From contig NC_060207.1 in NCBI RefSeq assembly GCF_021130785.1, positions 100,481,001 through 100,545,000 on the forward strand: 64,000 nucleotides of DNA. The letters are read 5' to 3'. The notes beneath the pieces are model-generated. The model did no database searches. It was given only the letters and a program-made list of their open reading frames with translations, and was not told the origin of the DNA. The first letter of the stretch is position 1. Each line of letters begins with the position of its first letter. The DNA is from Homalodisca vitripennis (Eukaryota; Arthropoda; Insecta; Hemiptera; Cicadellidae). Below, one piece after another: positions 1 to 15,100 of this stretch. The translations under genes were made by a program, and so were the position numbers.

Positions 1-137
1 GGACGCCATACAGCTGTCGAGCTACGACTGCATGAGAGCACACCTCCTTTCCTTACAGCAGAGGCTGGAAACGCGCCGAGGGCAAGACCCAGACCTGGAC
101 GTCCAAATGTGGCGACTGCGACGCAATCACACCCTCG
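1..137 (+). CDS. INPP4: INPP4 exon 1 of window (5' end cut by window edge)
   Basis: Frame 2 is open from base 2 and ends in phase 1 at a donor, CTCG|GTACGT. Joining to the next exon makes a GAC codon and continues into [12 protein letters not shown], which aligns with the start of the C2 region of INPP4. The 45 codons here ([16 protein letters not shown]... onward) are helical and basic and have no obvious counterpart in vertebrate INPP4A. Whether the base at position 1 is inside the exon or near its acceptor cannot be seen. The following 1.5-kb intron holds a TTAA-flanked MITE. Confidence 0.75.
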
Positions 138-3100
138 GTACGTCTAATCATCACTTGCAGTACAGAAAGAACTTAGATTATTTCACTTAATTTATAATTA
201 TTAATTTAACTTATAATTGCTTGTGAATGAACCCTAAATGCAGGAAAGCAGCTCGGAGCATATGTACAATACCCATTTCAATCTGTAACAATCATAATGT
301 GGTAATTGATGTACACTAATGTCAGTCAGAAATATAAACAAATTGTTTTGTTGAGCTAAGTTTATACTTTGCTTCCAGTTCGTGTTATACTTTATACAAT
401 AATTTGCATACATTTTGTGTAATACCCTTTTTAAAATATCAAACAGAAGAAGAAATGTAGATTCCATGGTTGTCTGTCTCTAATTATCGGACAGAAGATT
501 ACTTATGATGTTCATGAGACTCAAATAGTTAATGTTGCACATGTAAGAGTATCAGGTGTTTTGGACTAAGGTACCAGATCTAGGATTAATAAAGTTAACA
601 AGTTCTTGAATTTAAAACCCTAATTGCCAATATATTGTTAGTTGATCTTTTTGGCCTAAATAATATACGACAATAGTTTGAAGGAAAAAATATCACTTTT
701 TTATCGGTATAAATAGTAAAAATGTTAATAGATTTACGCCTGTTATCCCTTTAACACATTCACTGCGGATGACAAAATTACCGGTGACAGAAAATGTGGG
801 AATTTTTTTTTTTTTTTTACTTACCCAAAACGAGTCTGGATAGCCGAAAGGGTTGTCCAAGGTATCCCGGAAGCTTCGATGGCCGAAACGGGTGACGTCA
901 TGTCCGTGCCGAGTCTGCACCGGGTGCCGGTCCCTGTGTTGTATGTGCTCGCAGCGCACTAGGTTTCGGCACAAACACTCGCGAATTACACGTATTGGGG
1001 TGGGGTGGCCCACTGGGGGTCTTCACTGTGCCTAGAACTGTTAAAACTCGACTCATTGTCTTCATCAGATGAAAAATTATTCTCAATAACATTATCGTCT
1101 TTCTCCATTATGAGTACATACACTTACACAGTCAACAGACACTATAATCCACTCACACAATATCACGAAGCATACACAACAAATGAAAATGGCGAACCGG
1201 CGACGAATCACACCAACTGACTCACCGAAACAGGCACACCTCGCTATGAGTGTTACAGCCTTCCCGGGCAACTGCTCAGCTCACACTGAGGCAATATGAA
1301 AGCAGCTGCTGTATGCCGAGCTCGCTCGTCCACCACCCGGCACGCCATTTTCGCATGACGAGCATGCTCGTCACCCGCAGTGAATGTGTTAATTAATTAT
1401 ATTGTTAAAAAACTGATAAAAATTTTTGCTTTCAGAAAAACTTAGGTTAAACATACAATTGAAACACATCTTCTGCAAATTTTTTTCAGTTAATGTTATT
1501 CTGATAATAAAAGATTATTCAAGAAAGAATTAATTCAATATTACATTTATGAAATAAAACCGTACATCTACCCTATACACCAAAATATCAAATAGTATTA
1601 TTTGTAGTTACAATTTGGTTGTATCCGTAATTAAATGTTTAGATTAAATTGATGTTGCTATAGACCCATGTGAGTTACCTCTCTGTGAAGTGTCATTGTC
1701 ATGTGACAATCTGCTGTGTGACGGGCATGGACGACCTCCCAACCCTGTTCTGCTGGTACATGTGTACATTCCAGAGGAGAGGGTACTCTTGAAATATGCC
1801 AAAACTGAAGTAATAGAGGTAAGTTACATCAAAGATTATGTTCATGTAGAATCACGTCAACATATATTTTAATTTTTAAACTTCCATTTAATCGATAATC
1901 AAAACATATTAATTGTTTATTTTTATTCAAGCAAGATATCTTAAGGAACCAAATACTAGTATGATTGAGTAATTGGTCCTAAAAAATTAATGTATAATGT
2001 GAAGAGAAAATCATAATGGAAAACTATTAACATCCACATGGTCTCCACCTAATCATGAAAACTGTGAAACCATGATTAAGCCGTGAATTTTGTTCACCGT
2101 GAAAACACCTGTACAACTTGGGATTAAATGATCGACACGAGTGGACACTTCGGCTACTTTGTAAGGCCCGGTTCACACAGTGCCAAAACGTACAAGTGTA
2201 TGCAGTACCCGGGACTTAGCTCTTTTGGCGTCTATTTCTGGTTTTCATGTCTTAACTCACTTTGAATACAGGTGTCTTTTGTTTTTTATCTGATGTTATT
2301 AACATTATTTTACTGTTAAAAATGTGTGACTTTAACACTTTACTGTTTATAATAGAAGTAGAGTGTAGACTTGTGTTTTGGAATCAAGAAACAAGTTAAT
2401 ATTCCACACTTGTTTGTTGAATGATCTTTCGGGCATTTGGTAATAATTTATTTTATCTGGGATCTTCCCTCAAGCTCTGAGTGTAGTACCATTAGGTAAA
2501 ATGACTTGCTAGAAACCTAGAACTCAAGATGGGATGAACATAAAACTAAATTACCACTCTTCAGTCTCTTCTCCTTCTCCTTATAATATGGAATAGTGAA
2601 GCATTATAAGAAACAAAAATTGTTCTTCATTCGTGTTATTTCATCAAGAGACGACTGCTTAATGAGGCGGGGAAGGGATACTTGAATCACAGTATAATGC
2701 TGAAAGTTTTATAAACTGTCTCAAAGGAAACTGCAATTTCGCTGTAATAGTCAAGACCATTTTTCATCGTTCCGTTGGCTCATGTGAAGCTGATCTCAAT
2801 CATGCCAGGACTGATTGTTGCGAGCAGCCACGAGTAGGTTTGAGCAATTCTTGCTTATGTGAACCGCTGCTAAAGACTGATTAATAGTAAAAGGTCTGGT
2901 ATGAAATGTTATACTCTTTTATGTTAATTATGTAGGAAACCATACCATTGATAGCATACTGCCCCCTGCATGTGTCATAGCCAAGGCTTATAATGAATTT
3001 TTATTCTTTAGACACATCTGTCCATTCCATCACGAACTGTCGACATAATTAGGAAAAGTTATAAATAAGATCACCATCCCACCCACCACTTCTGAGTCAT

Positions 3101-6100
3101 GTTGACGTTTTAAATTTGTCTTCCCCCAACACCATCTTTTTTTGTTTGTTATTGGTAACTATGTTTTTAAAAACAATTTGACAAATTCCAAAGCCAAAAA
3201 TGTTAAATTCTAAAATGAAAATGTTGACTGCCTATATACAAGTATGCTTATAAACAATGTAAACCAAGTACCAATAAATTAAAGTGTGTAATCAACCGAT
3301 TACAATTATGTCCCCTTTGATATGAGTGAAAAATAGCTAGTTTAGAAGATGATGTAATCAGCGGAGGACATATGTACTAAGTTACAAGTGCCATTTCACA
3401 ATAAGAGAAGATTGATAAAAAATAACAAGTTTCTGATGTGGTATATAAATTGATATCTAGTATAAACACTACTCAATTTCTCATTATGTCAATAATGATT
3501 GCAGAGGAGCAGCAATCCCAGTTTCTTGAACACTGTGAGTTTCCGAGCGAGTGATGGGTTGAATAGTAACTCAAAGGTACGGCTAACGGCATATGATGTG
3601 CGAGAGCCGGTGTCACAGACAGCCACGCCGCTAGGGTCCGCGTGTATTACGTTGGGCACGCTGCAGGATTGTGAGAGGCTCAGAATACCACTTAAGTCAT
3701 GTACAGGCTCCACCGTCGGTTTCCTCAGTGTGTTTGTGTGGGCCCTGGAACGTGAGGATCATTCCACTCCCAGCACAGAGTCCACACCCTGCAGAACTGC
3801 ACATGTCGACCCGGCCTTGGTGAGTTCTAGATGTCATCTTCATAACATGTTACAGCTAATGTGGTTTTTGTTAAAGTACAGAATGTGATCAAGTTTACAG
3901 TGGGAAATGTTGGTTTCAAACGTAACTTTTAATTTTAATTATTATTTTGACAACCATAATTCAAAGTTAAATTAAAAACAAAGACAACCAAAACACCATC
4001 ATTATTCTATTTCAGGATGTCTAAAAACACCTGGTTCTTCAGTTTAAGTTTTAGAACCTTTCTGTGATTGGTTAATAACAGGAATTCATTTCTAATTCAG
4101 GCTGGGATGGAGACTATTAGTCATAAAAAGACATTAATTGGATCTGGTCAGAGATATTCAAAACTGCTCAGTGAAATTTTATTAAACATGTAATACAGTA
4201 CTAGTGATGAGGCATTTTGAAATACATTTGATTGTAATACCAAAACTGTGGTCTCAATTCCGAATTCAATTCTAATTCCTGTGTTATTCGTTACTAATAA
4301 ATAAGAATATTGTCCTAGTCTTAAAAATAAATCTCCATTTTTATTAGGAATTGGCCAATACCAAAAATATTGATCCTGATTTGGACACTGATATCACAAT
4401 TTGGTCACAACTCTGAATTCAATACTAATTCCTGTGTAAATAATGACAAAAAAAAATAACAATTATGCTATTTATAACTAAATACTAACTAAAGAATTTT
4501 TCCTGGAGAGTTCGCTTCTGGCTGGTTTATACCTTCTACTTTAATCTACATTGGGTTACTGGTGTCACTAAAATCTGGGCAATCTATGGATATTCAGGAG
4601 CAGCACATCACTTTTCGCAAATGTCAAGATATTGGGGTAGAGATCGACAGGTCTAGTCGATAGCGAGAGATGTGGGTACAGTTGGTTGGGTTCCCTAAGT
4701 GTTAAAGGCAGTTGCTAGCCTGGACATAGGGCATGCCACCCCTACTCAATTTGACTGGAGAGGCTGGTATAAAGCTGGTTTCCCCTCGTTCCAAGGAGAC
4801 ATCACTGAAATGAATCCCCAAAATCCTTCCTCATGGATCTTGACAGGAGGCGACCCCTATCCCCAACCTTACCCATTCAGAATATCCTGTCCCTCTGGAA
4901 GGAGTATACAAATATTCTTTTATAGGACTAGGTGCAATTTTTCAGCTTCTTGTGTTAAGAGAACAAAAAACTAAAGAATTTATATAGGACAGGAAGAGTA
5001 GACTTACCTTTACCAGACAGGAAGGAACTTCTTCTTCTTTATCATAGTGACATTGAAAAGAGCATACTCTATGGAGAAGAAAAGGAATATCCTGGTAAAG
5101 AACGTATCCTGCACTTCCTATCATGTCTAAACTCTCATGATAACAATTTTCCCCTCTCTTTAATCATAAGTAGTAATTAAGAATAAAATACACTGAATGG
5201 TTTTGTTTTGTTAATCATTAAAGAGAATTTGGCCAGTAGGAGTGGTCAGCTACAAAATTTCAGCCAGCCATGATAAAACATCTTAAGATATAAACATACA
5301 TACTTTCATATAGAGGACATTTTATATAACTACATATACAGTATCACAAGATAAACAAAAACTAACAAACGTCAGTTTGTTTATCACTGAGAAGTGCATG
5401 ACATGCCTACACGCAATAAACACATGTTGTTGCTCAAACATAGAGAGACGTAGAAAATACAAACTGTAAGCAAAATATTATGTAAATATAATAATAAAAC
5501 TAACCACATTTTAGCAAACAGTAATTTGCACACTGCCGATCAGCAGTCTGATGGGTTCTGCCATTCACAGATCCACTGTCATCGCCGGTCACAGTCACTG
5601 CCTCCGCGGCTCAACTCCAAGCTGAAGCTGCCACACCAGGGTCAACTGAGGCTACTGTTTGCCAACCCAACAGTGCAGACTTACCGCTTCCACTCTGGGC
5701 TCGGTGGAGACATCAGTGTCCACGAGGTCATGGCTGAGAGTCGACTCTGCTTTACCTTCCCGCAACAGCTTCTGTTAGTAACAGCAGACATTGGAAAATT
5801 CATTTATTGCTGTAGTACAACTATTCTTCACTGATAATTTTGTCTCTATGCCCACTTCTGTGTCTTTTACATTTCCATTACATGAAAAAATTTAGGTTTG
5901 ATCCCAATTTTACTCTCACAAACTTAACTTTTATCACCAGTGTACCATGTCAGTTGTAACCTAAATAGGGAATGTTATAGTCCTCTTCATATTTTTAATA
6001 ATTTGTTTGCACTCAGACACTGAAAACTAAGTTTATAAAATGAAATATGTATGGGTTTGAGATAAGTTCCTATATATAATGTAGTTTTAAACTTTATTTC

Positions 6101-9100
6101 CCTTGTTAAAAGCGGAGCCTGAGATCCGCGACTAGTGTGCCTTCTGAAAAAATACATAGAGAAGAACTTCTGTGTCAGTAAACTTTTAAATGTACTAAAA
6201 GATAATATACCATAGCCTAGATTGTTGGATCTTTTTAATTATTTATGTTATATATTTTTGTGTTCTGGCAATTAATGATTGATTGATTTAATGAAGTATG
6301 TATTTGGTTTTATATTACAGTTAATTGTTAGACTTATTTAAGTATTGTTTATCGTAATGACACTTTTTAGTGTACAAATCGTGTAATGGCTAAAGAATGA
6401 AGAAATTCTGAATCGGGTTGTTTCTCTGTACAGAGGAGTCTGGATACAGGAGGAGAAGGAGTTGTTGCAGGAAGTGGCAGGGATGGGGGAGCTGGTGGAG
6501 CCCTGGCACTCTAAACAGGTCCAGTTGCTGGACAGACACCTGCACTTGCTGCACCTTTACTCCCAGGCCAGTGAGAACTTAGCAGCACACAAAGGTATCA
6601 GTACAATTTACCAGCAACGTGATTGTTATTGTCACTTGTAAAACTCTTTGTGTAGAGTCAGTCTTGGTGCTTTTTATCTGTTAAGTTTCGAAACTGTAAC
6701 TTTAATTTCTGATTGTGCCCAACCTGAGCATCAGCTAATCTAGTGTACATTATTGTAGTCACAAAATACTTGCCTGTCACCAAGCAAACATATTAGTCTT
6801 GAAGAACCTCCTTTTTGTTCATATACATATCTTTATTTACCTTTCTCAGGGTATCTTTGGATAAGCCATTTTTTAATAAATATTTTAAATAGGCATTGTC
6901 TGTTTTTTAAGTAAGTAACTTACTCTTTGAAATGCATTTGATTTGTTTTTCTCTTTCTATTAAATTGATCAACTTAGTTTTCTCCTATTCCATTATGTTG
7001 AAGTTATGTTATGTTGTTGAAGTTCAGTACTACAACCATCAAAATTTTGCAACTGTGCTGATAGTAGATAAGAGTTATTTTAGCAATAATATATCACAAT
7101 GGTGTGTATTATATTATCATATGCTGTTTCACTTGCTCGGACAGTGGCAATATAGGTCAGATTATAACTGAAGTAAATAGTACTTCTGTTATATTGGCAG
7201 TCAATTAATTTTTAAAAGTCATTTATATTAAACAATGTGTGCATACAATTGTTTTACAAATACAAATTTCACTTTAGTTCAGGAAGATTTTGCTGTTATA
7301 ATAAGCAGACACTCAGTGTGTAGTGTAAGCTGTATTCACTCTACACATCATGCAAAGAGTTAGGACCATTTTTCTAAAAATAACTCCTACAAAGAAATGG
7401 TAGTTTGTTGATCTTATTGGCAGTTCATGTTGTGTCTTGATTAAATAAATCTGTAGACAGATTATGATGTCATTTCGCAGTGCTACATAACCGACTAATT
7501 GAAAGTATTAAAAAACTGTTCTTATCTGCAGGAGGTTTTTTCAAGCCTAGTTCTCGAAAGAATGACCGTTCTTTGGAGTTTGCTCCAGTAAACCTGCACC
7601 TGCAGCGGATGTGGGTCCAAAATGACACTCTCAAGAAGTGCGACTTCTACGACGTTGTCACGGTCGGTGCCTTCACCGCGCACTCACACAAGAATAAGAA
7701 TGGTGGGCTAATCAAGTGAGTGCCTTTAAATTTATGAACATAGTAGATTAATTGGAACTTTGATGATCAATCCTTTTTACAATGATGTGTATCTTCAAAA
7801 GTTCCAATGTGGTTAGTTGGTGGTAAAACAGTATAGGTAATTAAATTTATTTCATTGGGAAAGGATGTATTATAATTTAGAAATTACATTGAACCATAAC
7901 ACCATTTATCAATTTCACATCAACATGGTTTAGTTACCTCCCCTCAACACCACTTGGTATTATAATAGTCACTTGTGACATATATTATTATTTGAAAGTA
8001 TACAGTAACTGTGAACTGAGGTCCAGCAAGTGTCTGTCTAGTCAGCATTTAGTGACATTTATACTGTAGTCCTTAACTTCACATAACATGTAAACTATAA
8101 CCATTCTACATACTTTAAAACTTCTTATTGATTTTCACTAGTTTGAAGAAATACAGGATTATTAAAGACATTTAATACACTCTTTTATTCCATTGTATTT
8201 GTTTGATTGTGGGAAATTAAAATTCCTGTCCCAATGTTGTAGTTTATCGCATGTCTCTCCCAACCTTTGTACAAGTACATTATCCAATTCTTCAGCTGAC
8301 CATTTTGACATCATATTTACAGGGGAAATAATTAAGTTGCAGTTTATTTTCACAAGTCATGTTCATAAAAGCTCTTCCATTAAAATTACCTCTTTTAATT
8401 TATTGTTCACTTATGAGAAACAGTAGCCTACATTTATTTATTTAAAATAAGCTTCATAATAAAAATAAACTTGTGATTGCCAATCTTTGAAAAATGATTC
8501 TTTTGCTTACCAAATTCTAAGTGGCTGTTGTTAAAGTGGGAGAACACTAAAATATTTTTTTCAAGAAACCATTGGCTTAAAAAACCATTTCACAGTTTAC
8601 ATTCAACACTATATTAAAATGTTAAATTTTAGTTGTCTTTCAATTTCTCTTCATTATCATGTGTCACATTTATTGCAGTATTGGGAAGGAACCTGTATGC
8701 ATGTGTAATCTCTAATTGTAATTCTAACTAATACACAATTTTTTATTTAGTTATTAGGTAAGCTTGATACTTAAGATTAGCTTAAGTAAGCTTATTAACC
8801 AGAGTAGGTAGTCTTTCTGTGCCTAATATATACAATCTGCCCCTAGGTTGTTACAGCAGCTGAAGGAATCACCCATAAAGGCGAACAATAACTCTACACC
8901 AGGGTTGGACAAGATCACCATGGCTTTTGATGCCATCCAGGTAACATTGTTTTTTTTTTAATAATATGAAATCAGTGCAAGGAGGTTAATTTTGGTATTA
9001 AAACATTACCAAAGATTACATCATGTGAATTAAATTATTTTGTCAGTAGTGTGTATTATTTTATAGAGTTGTTTTGGAGTCATCCACCATTATGTGCCAT

Positions 9101-12100
9101 TTCAAACCAACTGACATTATTAGAAAAACCAAGTTAGGACCAAATGAAGTTGTATGTTGTATTTTAACTATAAAAACCTAAGCCATAGATGTTAGATTTG
9201 TGTTTTGTGATTTTTATTACAAGGACTCTTATCAAAAATACATCTTTCAAAAGCATTAAAGAATGTTGACCAATATCCTAATATTAGTCGAAAAGATTTT
9301 AATTGGACAATTCAAATGCTCTACATCGACGTAGTGCCCAAAACTATTTTTATACCTGCAAGTGAATCTTTACAAAATGGATCAAGCTATAGTAGTATTT
9401 TGGTAAACCCATACAAAATGTTATAATATATTATATAAAACATGATATCACCTTCAAATGTTTTATTTAATCAGTCTAAGTGACTTGTTATAATGGATGA
9501 ATAATTTATTCTCAGCTCATTTCTAAAATAATAACTGCTGGGATGACTCATTGGTTATTGAGCAGACAATCCACAATTTTATTGAGAAACACATAAAACT
9601 AATACATTGGCTGGAGTAATCCTCTAGTTAACATTCTGGATTACTTATGTGTTATGTGGTTCATATGAATAATATCTTACAAACTAAAAACATTTCAGGC
9701 AATAAAACAGCTGAGGAGGGAGGTGGTGGAGGCGATGAGATCCCTGATGCGGCTGGCCAAGGAGAAACAAACTCTTGGAATGTTACCTATCTGTGAGGAT
9801 ATGATATCCAAGGTACAATTTACTGTATAACATTGTAAACTGTTGTATACGAACACCAGGATATTCTAGATCAAAATAGCTTATAGAGCTTGAAATCAAC
9901 CCTAGCAACTGTTGCAGACTCGTATCCTGTTAACTCTGTGGGACCCGGGGCTGGTAGAGGAGGCTCTGTCATTTGTGGAGAAACACAAAATGTCCTTGAC
10001 CGATGACCTCGGCAGTGGAGGCAGCGGTGGGGAGGACAGCCTCACACTGTCACCCTTTCGCCGCATCACCCAGCAGCTCAGCTTCAACGAGCTCAAGTCC
10101 CCAGACTATGATGAACTTGTTACTCCTGACAGTCCCCGTTGTCTTAAGGTTACTTTTATCATGTTATTTTTTTATAGTTATTGTTTTCTGTAATCTTTTC
10201 CACTAGGATAAGTTTAAGAGGTTTGCTTTTATATTTGATGAAAAAACTACAACTAAAATAATTTATCTGTAACAATTGTCAAGGACTTTGGTCATAGTTA
10301 TTGCAACAGAAGGAGTCCATTTTTAAGATATAAACCTCCGTAAGTAGATAAGTAATCTCACAGATGACACAAGAAACAAGTTTTAGGTGGTATAATTGAT
10401 TTTTTGTTGGGATTTTGTTTGTTTATGTCAATATATAGCCTTTTAAAATAACTCCATAATAACAGTGGACAATAGACAAATCTCTTTGTTTACATGTTTG
10501 TAAAGAACATTTAGGCATCAAGCATTAATACACAATAAATAGTTAGAGCAATTGGAAAAGTTAGCTCCAGAAGTATATATCAGAAGTGTGGTTCTTGCTC
10601 TCTCAAAATATTCAGCCAAACTGAAGATGGTTTTGGACATGAGCCAGTTACGTAGTTTTCCCTTCAAGGAAATTTGATTGGTAGAAAAGACTATTGATCA
10701 TTTCAGAAGAAAATACTGGCTTTAAAAGTAAAAACTTAGGAATTTCTTTAATGAAATGAAAAATACCTTTATTAAAGAGGCGGAGTTAGGGCTGTCAAGC
10801 ATTCTCTACCACTCAAACTCAAATAAAAATCAGGCCTAAATAAAAATTGCTGCAAAGAAAACATTAAATTTGTACAATATTTACTTGATTTATAGCTTCA
10901 GGGAGTAACGTGTTTTTTATTCCTTTATGACTTAAGGAAATTATATTTTATTATTAAACATAATTTAAGAAAATGGTGTGTTTGATCATAATTCTTTCTA
11001 AAGGAAATTATATTTTATAAATAAAAAAACACGTTATTCTCTACAGTTACCACCATTTTCAACTATTTTCTTTAGGTCTAATGTGATAAGATGTCTCAAA
11101 ATTGTTTCAAATTCCTACCACTCCTCATAGAAAAAATTGTCTTGATAAGTGATATCTTAAGGAACTGATACTAGAAATGTATGTATAAATAATAAAACAT
11201 TCCAACTAACAACCAATTACACCACTTGAAGAACAACATACAATAGACTAATAAACTATATACCGTATGTGTATCGTTTCCAAGTTTTGTCAGTAACAAG
11301 TTGTGTGTGACAGGCACTGTGGGAACTGCAGCCAAAGAGTGGGAATCGTAGCAGGGAGTCAAGCGAACACCAGTTTGTGATATTTCCTGATGCAGAGGAG
11401 GAGGGAGAGGGAGAGCGAGAGGTGGAGGGTAAAATAACAGAGGGGGATGGTGAGACGGAGGACGATGACAGCAGCTTGCCTTCTATGTCCAATGGCTTCG
11501 ATAGTGATGTCGGACGAAGGTCAGTGTTTTGAAGAGTCATTAGTGCTTGCACTTAGTAACATAGACCAGTCAATGGTATTAAAAGCCATTACAAAGTGGT
11601 GATTGGACATCCAATTACTAGTAATACATGCAATCAACTGTACCAATAAGAACAGTTTTAATACAGTTATGTAATCTGTTTCCAGTTAAGCAATAGTTTC
11701 AGTTTTGTTGCCTTTTTTATTAACCCTTTGTATAAAACAAGCAGTTTTAGAGCAAAAATTAAAAGTTGTGTGAGATTTCTTATAATAATGCGATAACATT
11801 TGTTGACTGGATGTACCTCTCCAGAACGAGGCCGAAATATTTGAAGACTTGAATTTTGTTACCATTTTCAACGTGTTATAAACCGAAAAAGCTAGATAAT
11901 AGTTGTTATTAATAGGATTTTTTAAACTTGCACTCTGTTTCTTTTACAGAGATCACACACCCAAATATCACTATGGGTTTATTCAAGTGACCTGCAATGT
12001 AATGTATCAACAATTTCAGTTTAATACGATGTGTTGCTAAGGAATGTTATCGCTTCAGTAAAATTTTGATTGCCTTACAAGATCTGGATAGATTTAATGC

Positions 12101-15100
12101 TAAAAATTAAGAATACCAAAAATGTCAAAGTTGTTATTACTTTGTTCTCAAATTTGATCACGATCTGGTAGAATATAGTATGACTTGCTTACATATCCAT
12201 ACCCTTGCATTATTGATTGTTAATTAATCGTCTCATGGTTTTGGACTCTTTGAATCTGTACAGGTAACATATGTTCAAATCTTGCCTGTGACTGTTGCAG
12301 TTCTTATCACTATTTCGAGCTTGTACTATACCGATTTTCCTCCTTATTCTGTTCAATAATATTCTCACAAAGGCCAGTGGCGTATGGGGGCAGGCAAAAT
12401 AAGGCTAAAAGAGAGATTGGCCTCTCCTTTTTATAAAAAATCCTACATAAACCTTGGATCTATGAGTTGACTAAACATACACTTTAGTTTATAAATACAT
12501 TTAAATGGACGCTAGTAAAGTAAATTACATCCTGTCAGTGGATGCTCATCTAGATATCTGGGATGTGTGACTCATTTGCACTTGGCATGACATAAAGAGT
12601 TAAGTATTGTTAAACAATTTAAGAGTGTAGCCTACAAGTAAGATTCAAGTCTTAACTTGAGAGAAGCCAGTAATTATTGTAGCCCTCACTACCAGGTTCC
12701 TGGACACACATGCCATGAGCAGCTCTCCATCAGCCAATTACTACAAGCCCACAGATGAGCCGGAGCCATGGGACCTGACACAGCTCAACATTGAGGCCAG
12801 TGTCATGTGTCTGGTCAGCAAGGTCAAGTTCTTGTGTGGTCGTTGTGGCTCCCCTGCAGTCAGGCTCAGGTATTGTCAGCTGTACATCACATCATCATTC
12901 TGACTCTTTGTTACAGAGGGAATGAAACTTAATAATGTATTTTTGTGTCACAGGTCACAAAGAGGCATTGGTAGGTCAAAGAGTTTTCGGAGCGAACTGT
13001 CGAGTCAGAGCCAGCAAGAGGTGGTGACGAGTCAGCCAACGAGTGTGACAGTGAGTGGGGTGGTGGTGGGGGGCAGGACCGGAGGTCCTAAGCGGACTAA
13101 CAGTGACGATGCCATCAACAAGGCTGTGGACTGTGCCAACGTGGTGCGTAATAAGTTCACTGAGGGATTAGACTTCTCTACGATCACTGACTGGACAACG
13201 GAGCTGCGGCCCAGTATGCGCAAACTGCGTCAGGCAATGGACGGGTTGCTTAAGACAGCACGGCTCACACACAGCGTGTTCCGAGTGCAGGAGGACAGGC
13301 GCACTGCACAGAAGGCGTGTAATGTGCGATACAGGAGGCATGTCTGTTTTTCTCAGGCGGTGAGTCAGTTAATAAAGTTTACATCATCTTAAAGTTCACA
13401 AATAATCTAAATGTGTTTCAAAATCAGTGATTTATATTGAAAAATTCTTTATGAATAGCAAATTATGCAAACATATGATTCATTTCATGTTTAATTAATC
13501 TGTCTTGAATGTTAATTGTTATTAAAATTCGATACAAAAAATGTTTTACTAAATAAATAACACTCATCCCTCACATGCAAGTAAACAATTATTGTTATAA
13601 AATATTACATTGATAGTTTCTTTTGGTTTTATATTTCCTAATACAAGTTATGTAGTCCGTATAATGTTTTGTAATAAACTTTACTTAAGAGATTTAATTT
13701 AATATTAATTTTGTACATGATTTGTCAAATTTATTTTTTTAAATAGGAATTTTGCTAGTGAAATAACAAAATTCATATATTTATGCATTCATTGTAAGAT
13801 AATCTATCCTTGCCTGTGTAATGAATATAAATCTATTGTATTAGTAAGTAACAAGTTACGTACAAATATAATTTTTATAATTGACTAAAGCTAAATTTAA
13901 TTTCAGTAAAGATTTGATCAAAATGTACTTATTCTACCAGGACTTGAATCTAATCGTCTCATTTGCTAGGTGATAATGCTAATAATTATATCACAAAGCC
14001 CTTACTTATTATTGATCAATTTTATTGTACTTAATCAAAACAAACATTTTAGAGAGAAAACCCATAAAGTCAATGTCAAATTTAGTAATCTTCAATTTTA
14101 TTTCAGAAAAACAGTTAAAACTACTGCATTTTTATCTTTAACACTATATAATATATTTGGTATGCACATGATTTTGAGCATTAGCTAAGCCTATGACTCC
14201 AATGACTGTCTGTTTCTTTGTTCATATGATGTCTCGAGAACAAACTATCCTATAGATTTGAAATTTTGCATTAAACTTCAATTCTACATAGACAAGAATT
14301 TTGTTCAATGATGGTGCATGTCTATCGATGAGATTTGACTGAGCATCATTGAAGTATATCTCTCAGTAGTCAGGAAAACTGTCTCTTATTTCAGCCTTAG
14401 GGCTGTACAAATTTCTTTTCTGTCTGTTTGTCTGTCTGCAGGACATCTCTTGAATGTAATAAGCTATCTACTTGAAATTTTGCTTACAACTCAGTGAAAC
14501 TTATTATGCGATATGTGATCTGGCGTATTTTTACCTTGTCATATTACCTAACAATTGTTAACCTTCCTTGACAAATCTTTGAGATAGAGATAGTTGAACT
14601 TGTAATAATAAGATGTGAATATTATTTAGAAGTATATTGTTACTATTTTATTTAAATATCATATATTGAAGACAGGAGTATTTCCGTGTTGCAGTTGACC
14701 GCACTGGTGACAGCCCTGATGGCTAAGCTGTGGTGCCAGAAACCAGATCCTGTGTTCCTACTGGTTTTGACCACCATAGGACCCTTGGTGTCCTTCGAGG
14801 GACTGCTGAGCTACTACGGCGATGAGGTAGACATGTGGGGTGACATGGTTGTAGCAGTGGAGGACCTACAGACTGTCGGCTTCACCATGGCTCGCTGTCC
14901 ACCCAACACAAGGTCAGTGACCTTCATGGCTGCAACTATCATAATAATAGTGATCAAACTCCTATTGTCTAATACTGATCATTTAGCTGTTATGAATTTT
15001 TTTTCTTTATAAAAACATGTTTAGTTCAGATTTTCAAACTATTCAAAACAATAGTAGGTCATTTACTATCCAAGGAATTCTCAATGGTTTGGTTTTTATT

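Noticed and set aside
2161..2215. GGCCCGGTTCACACAGTGCC as a MITE terminus
   Set aside because: It resembles ends of some DNA transposons, but no inverted copy or target duplication was seen.
4699..4974. 91-codon open frame in INPP4 intron 3
   Set aside because: It does not resemble any INPP4 segment or other family. Exon 3 and exon 4 align to neighbouring parts of the protein without it. Probably a chance ORF.
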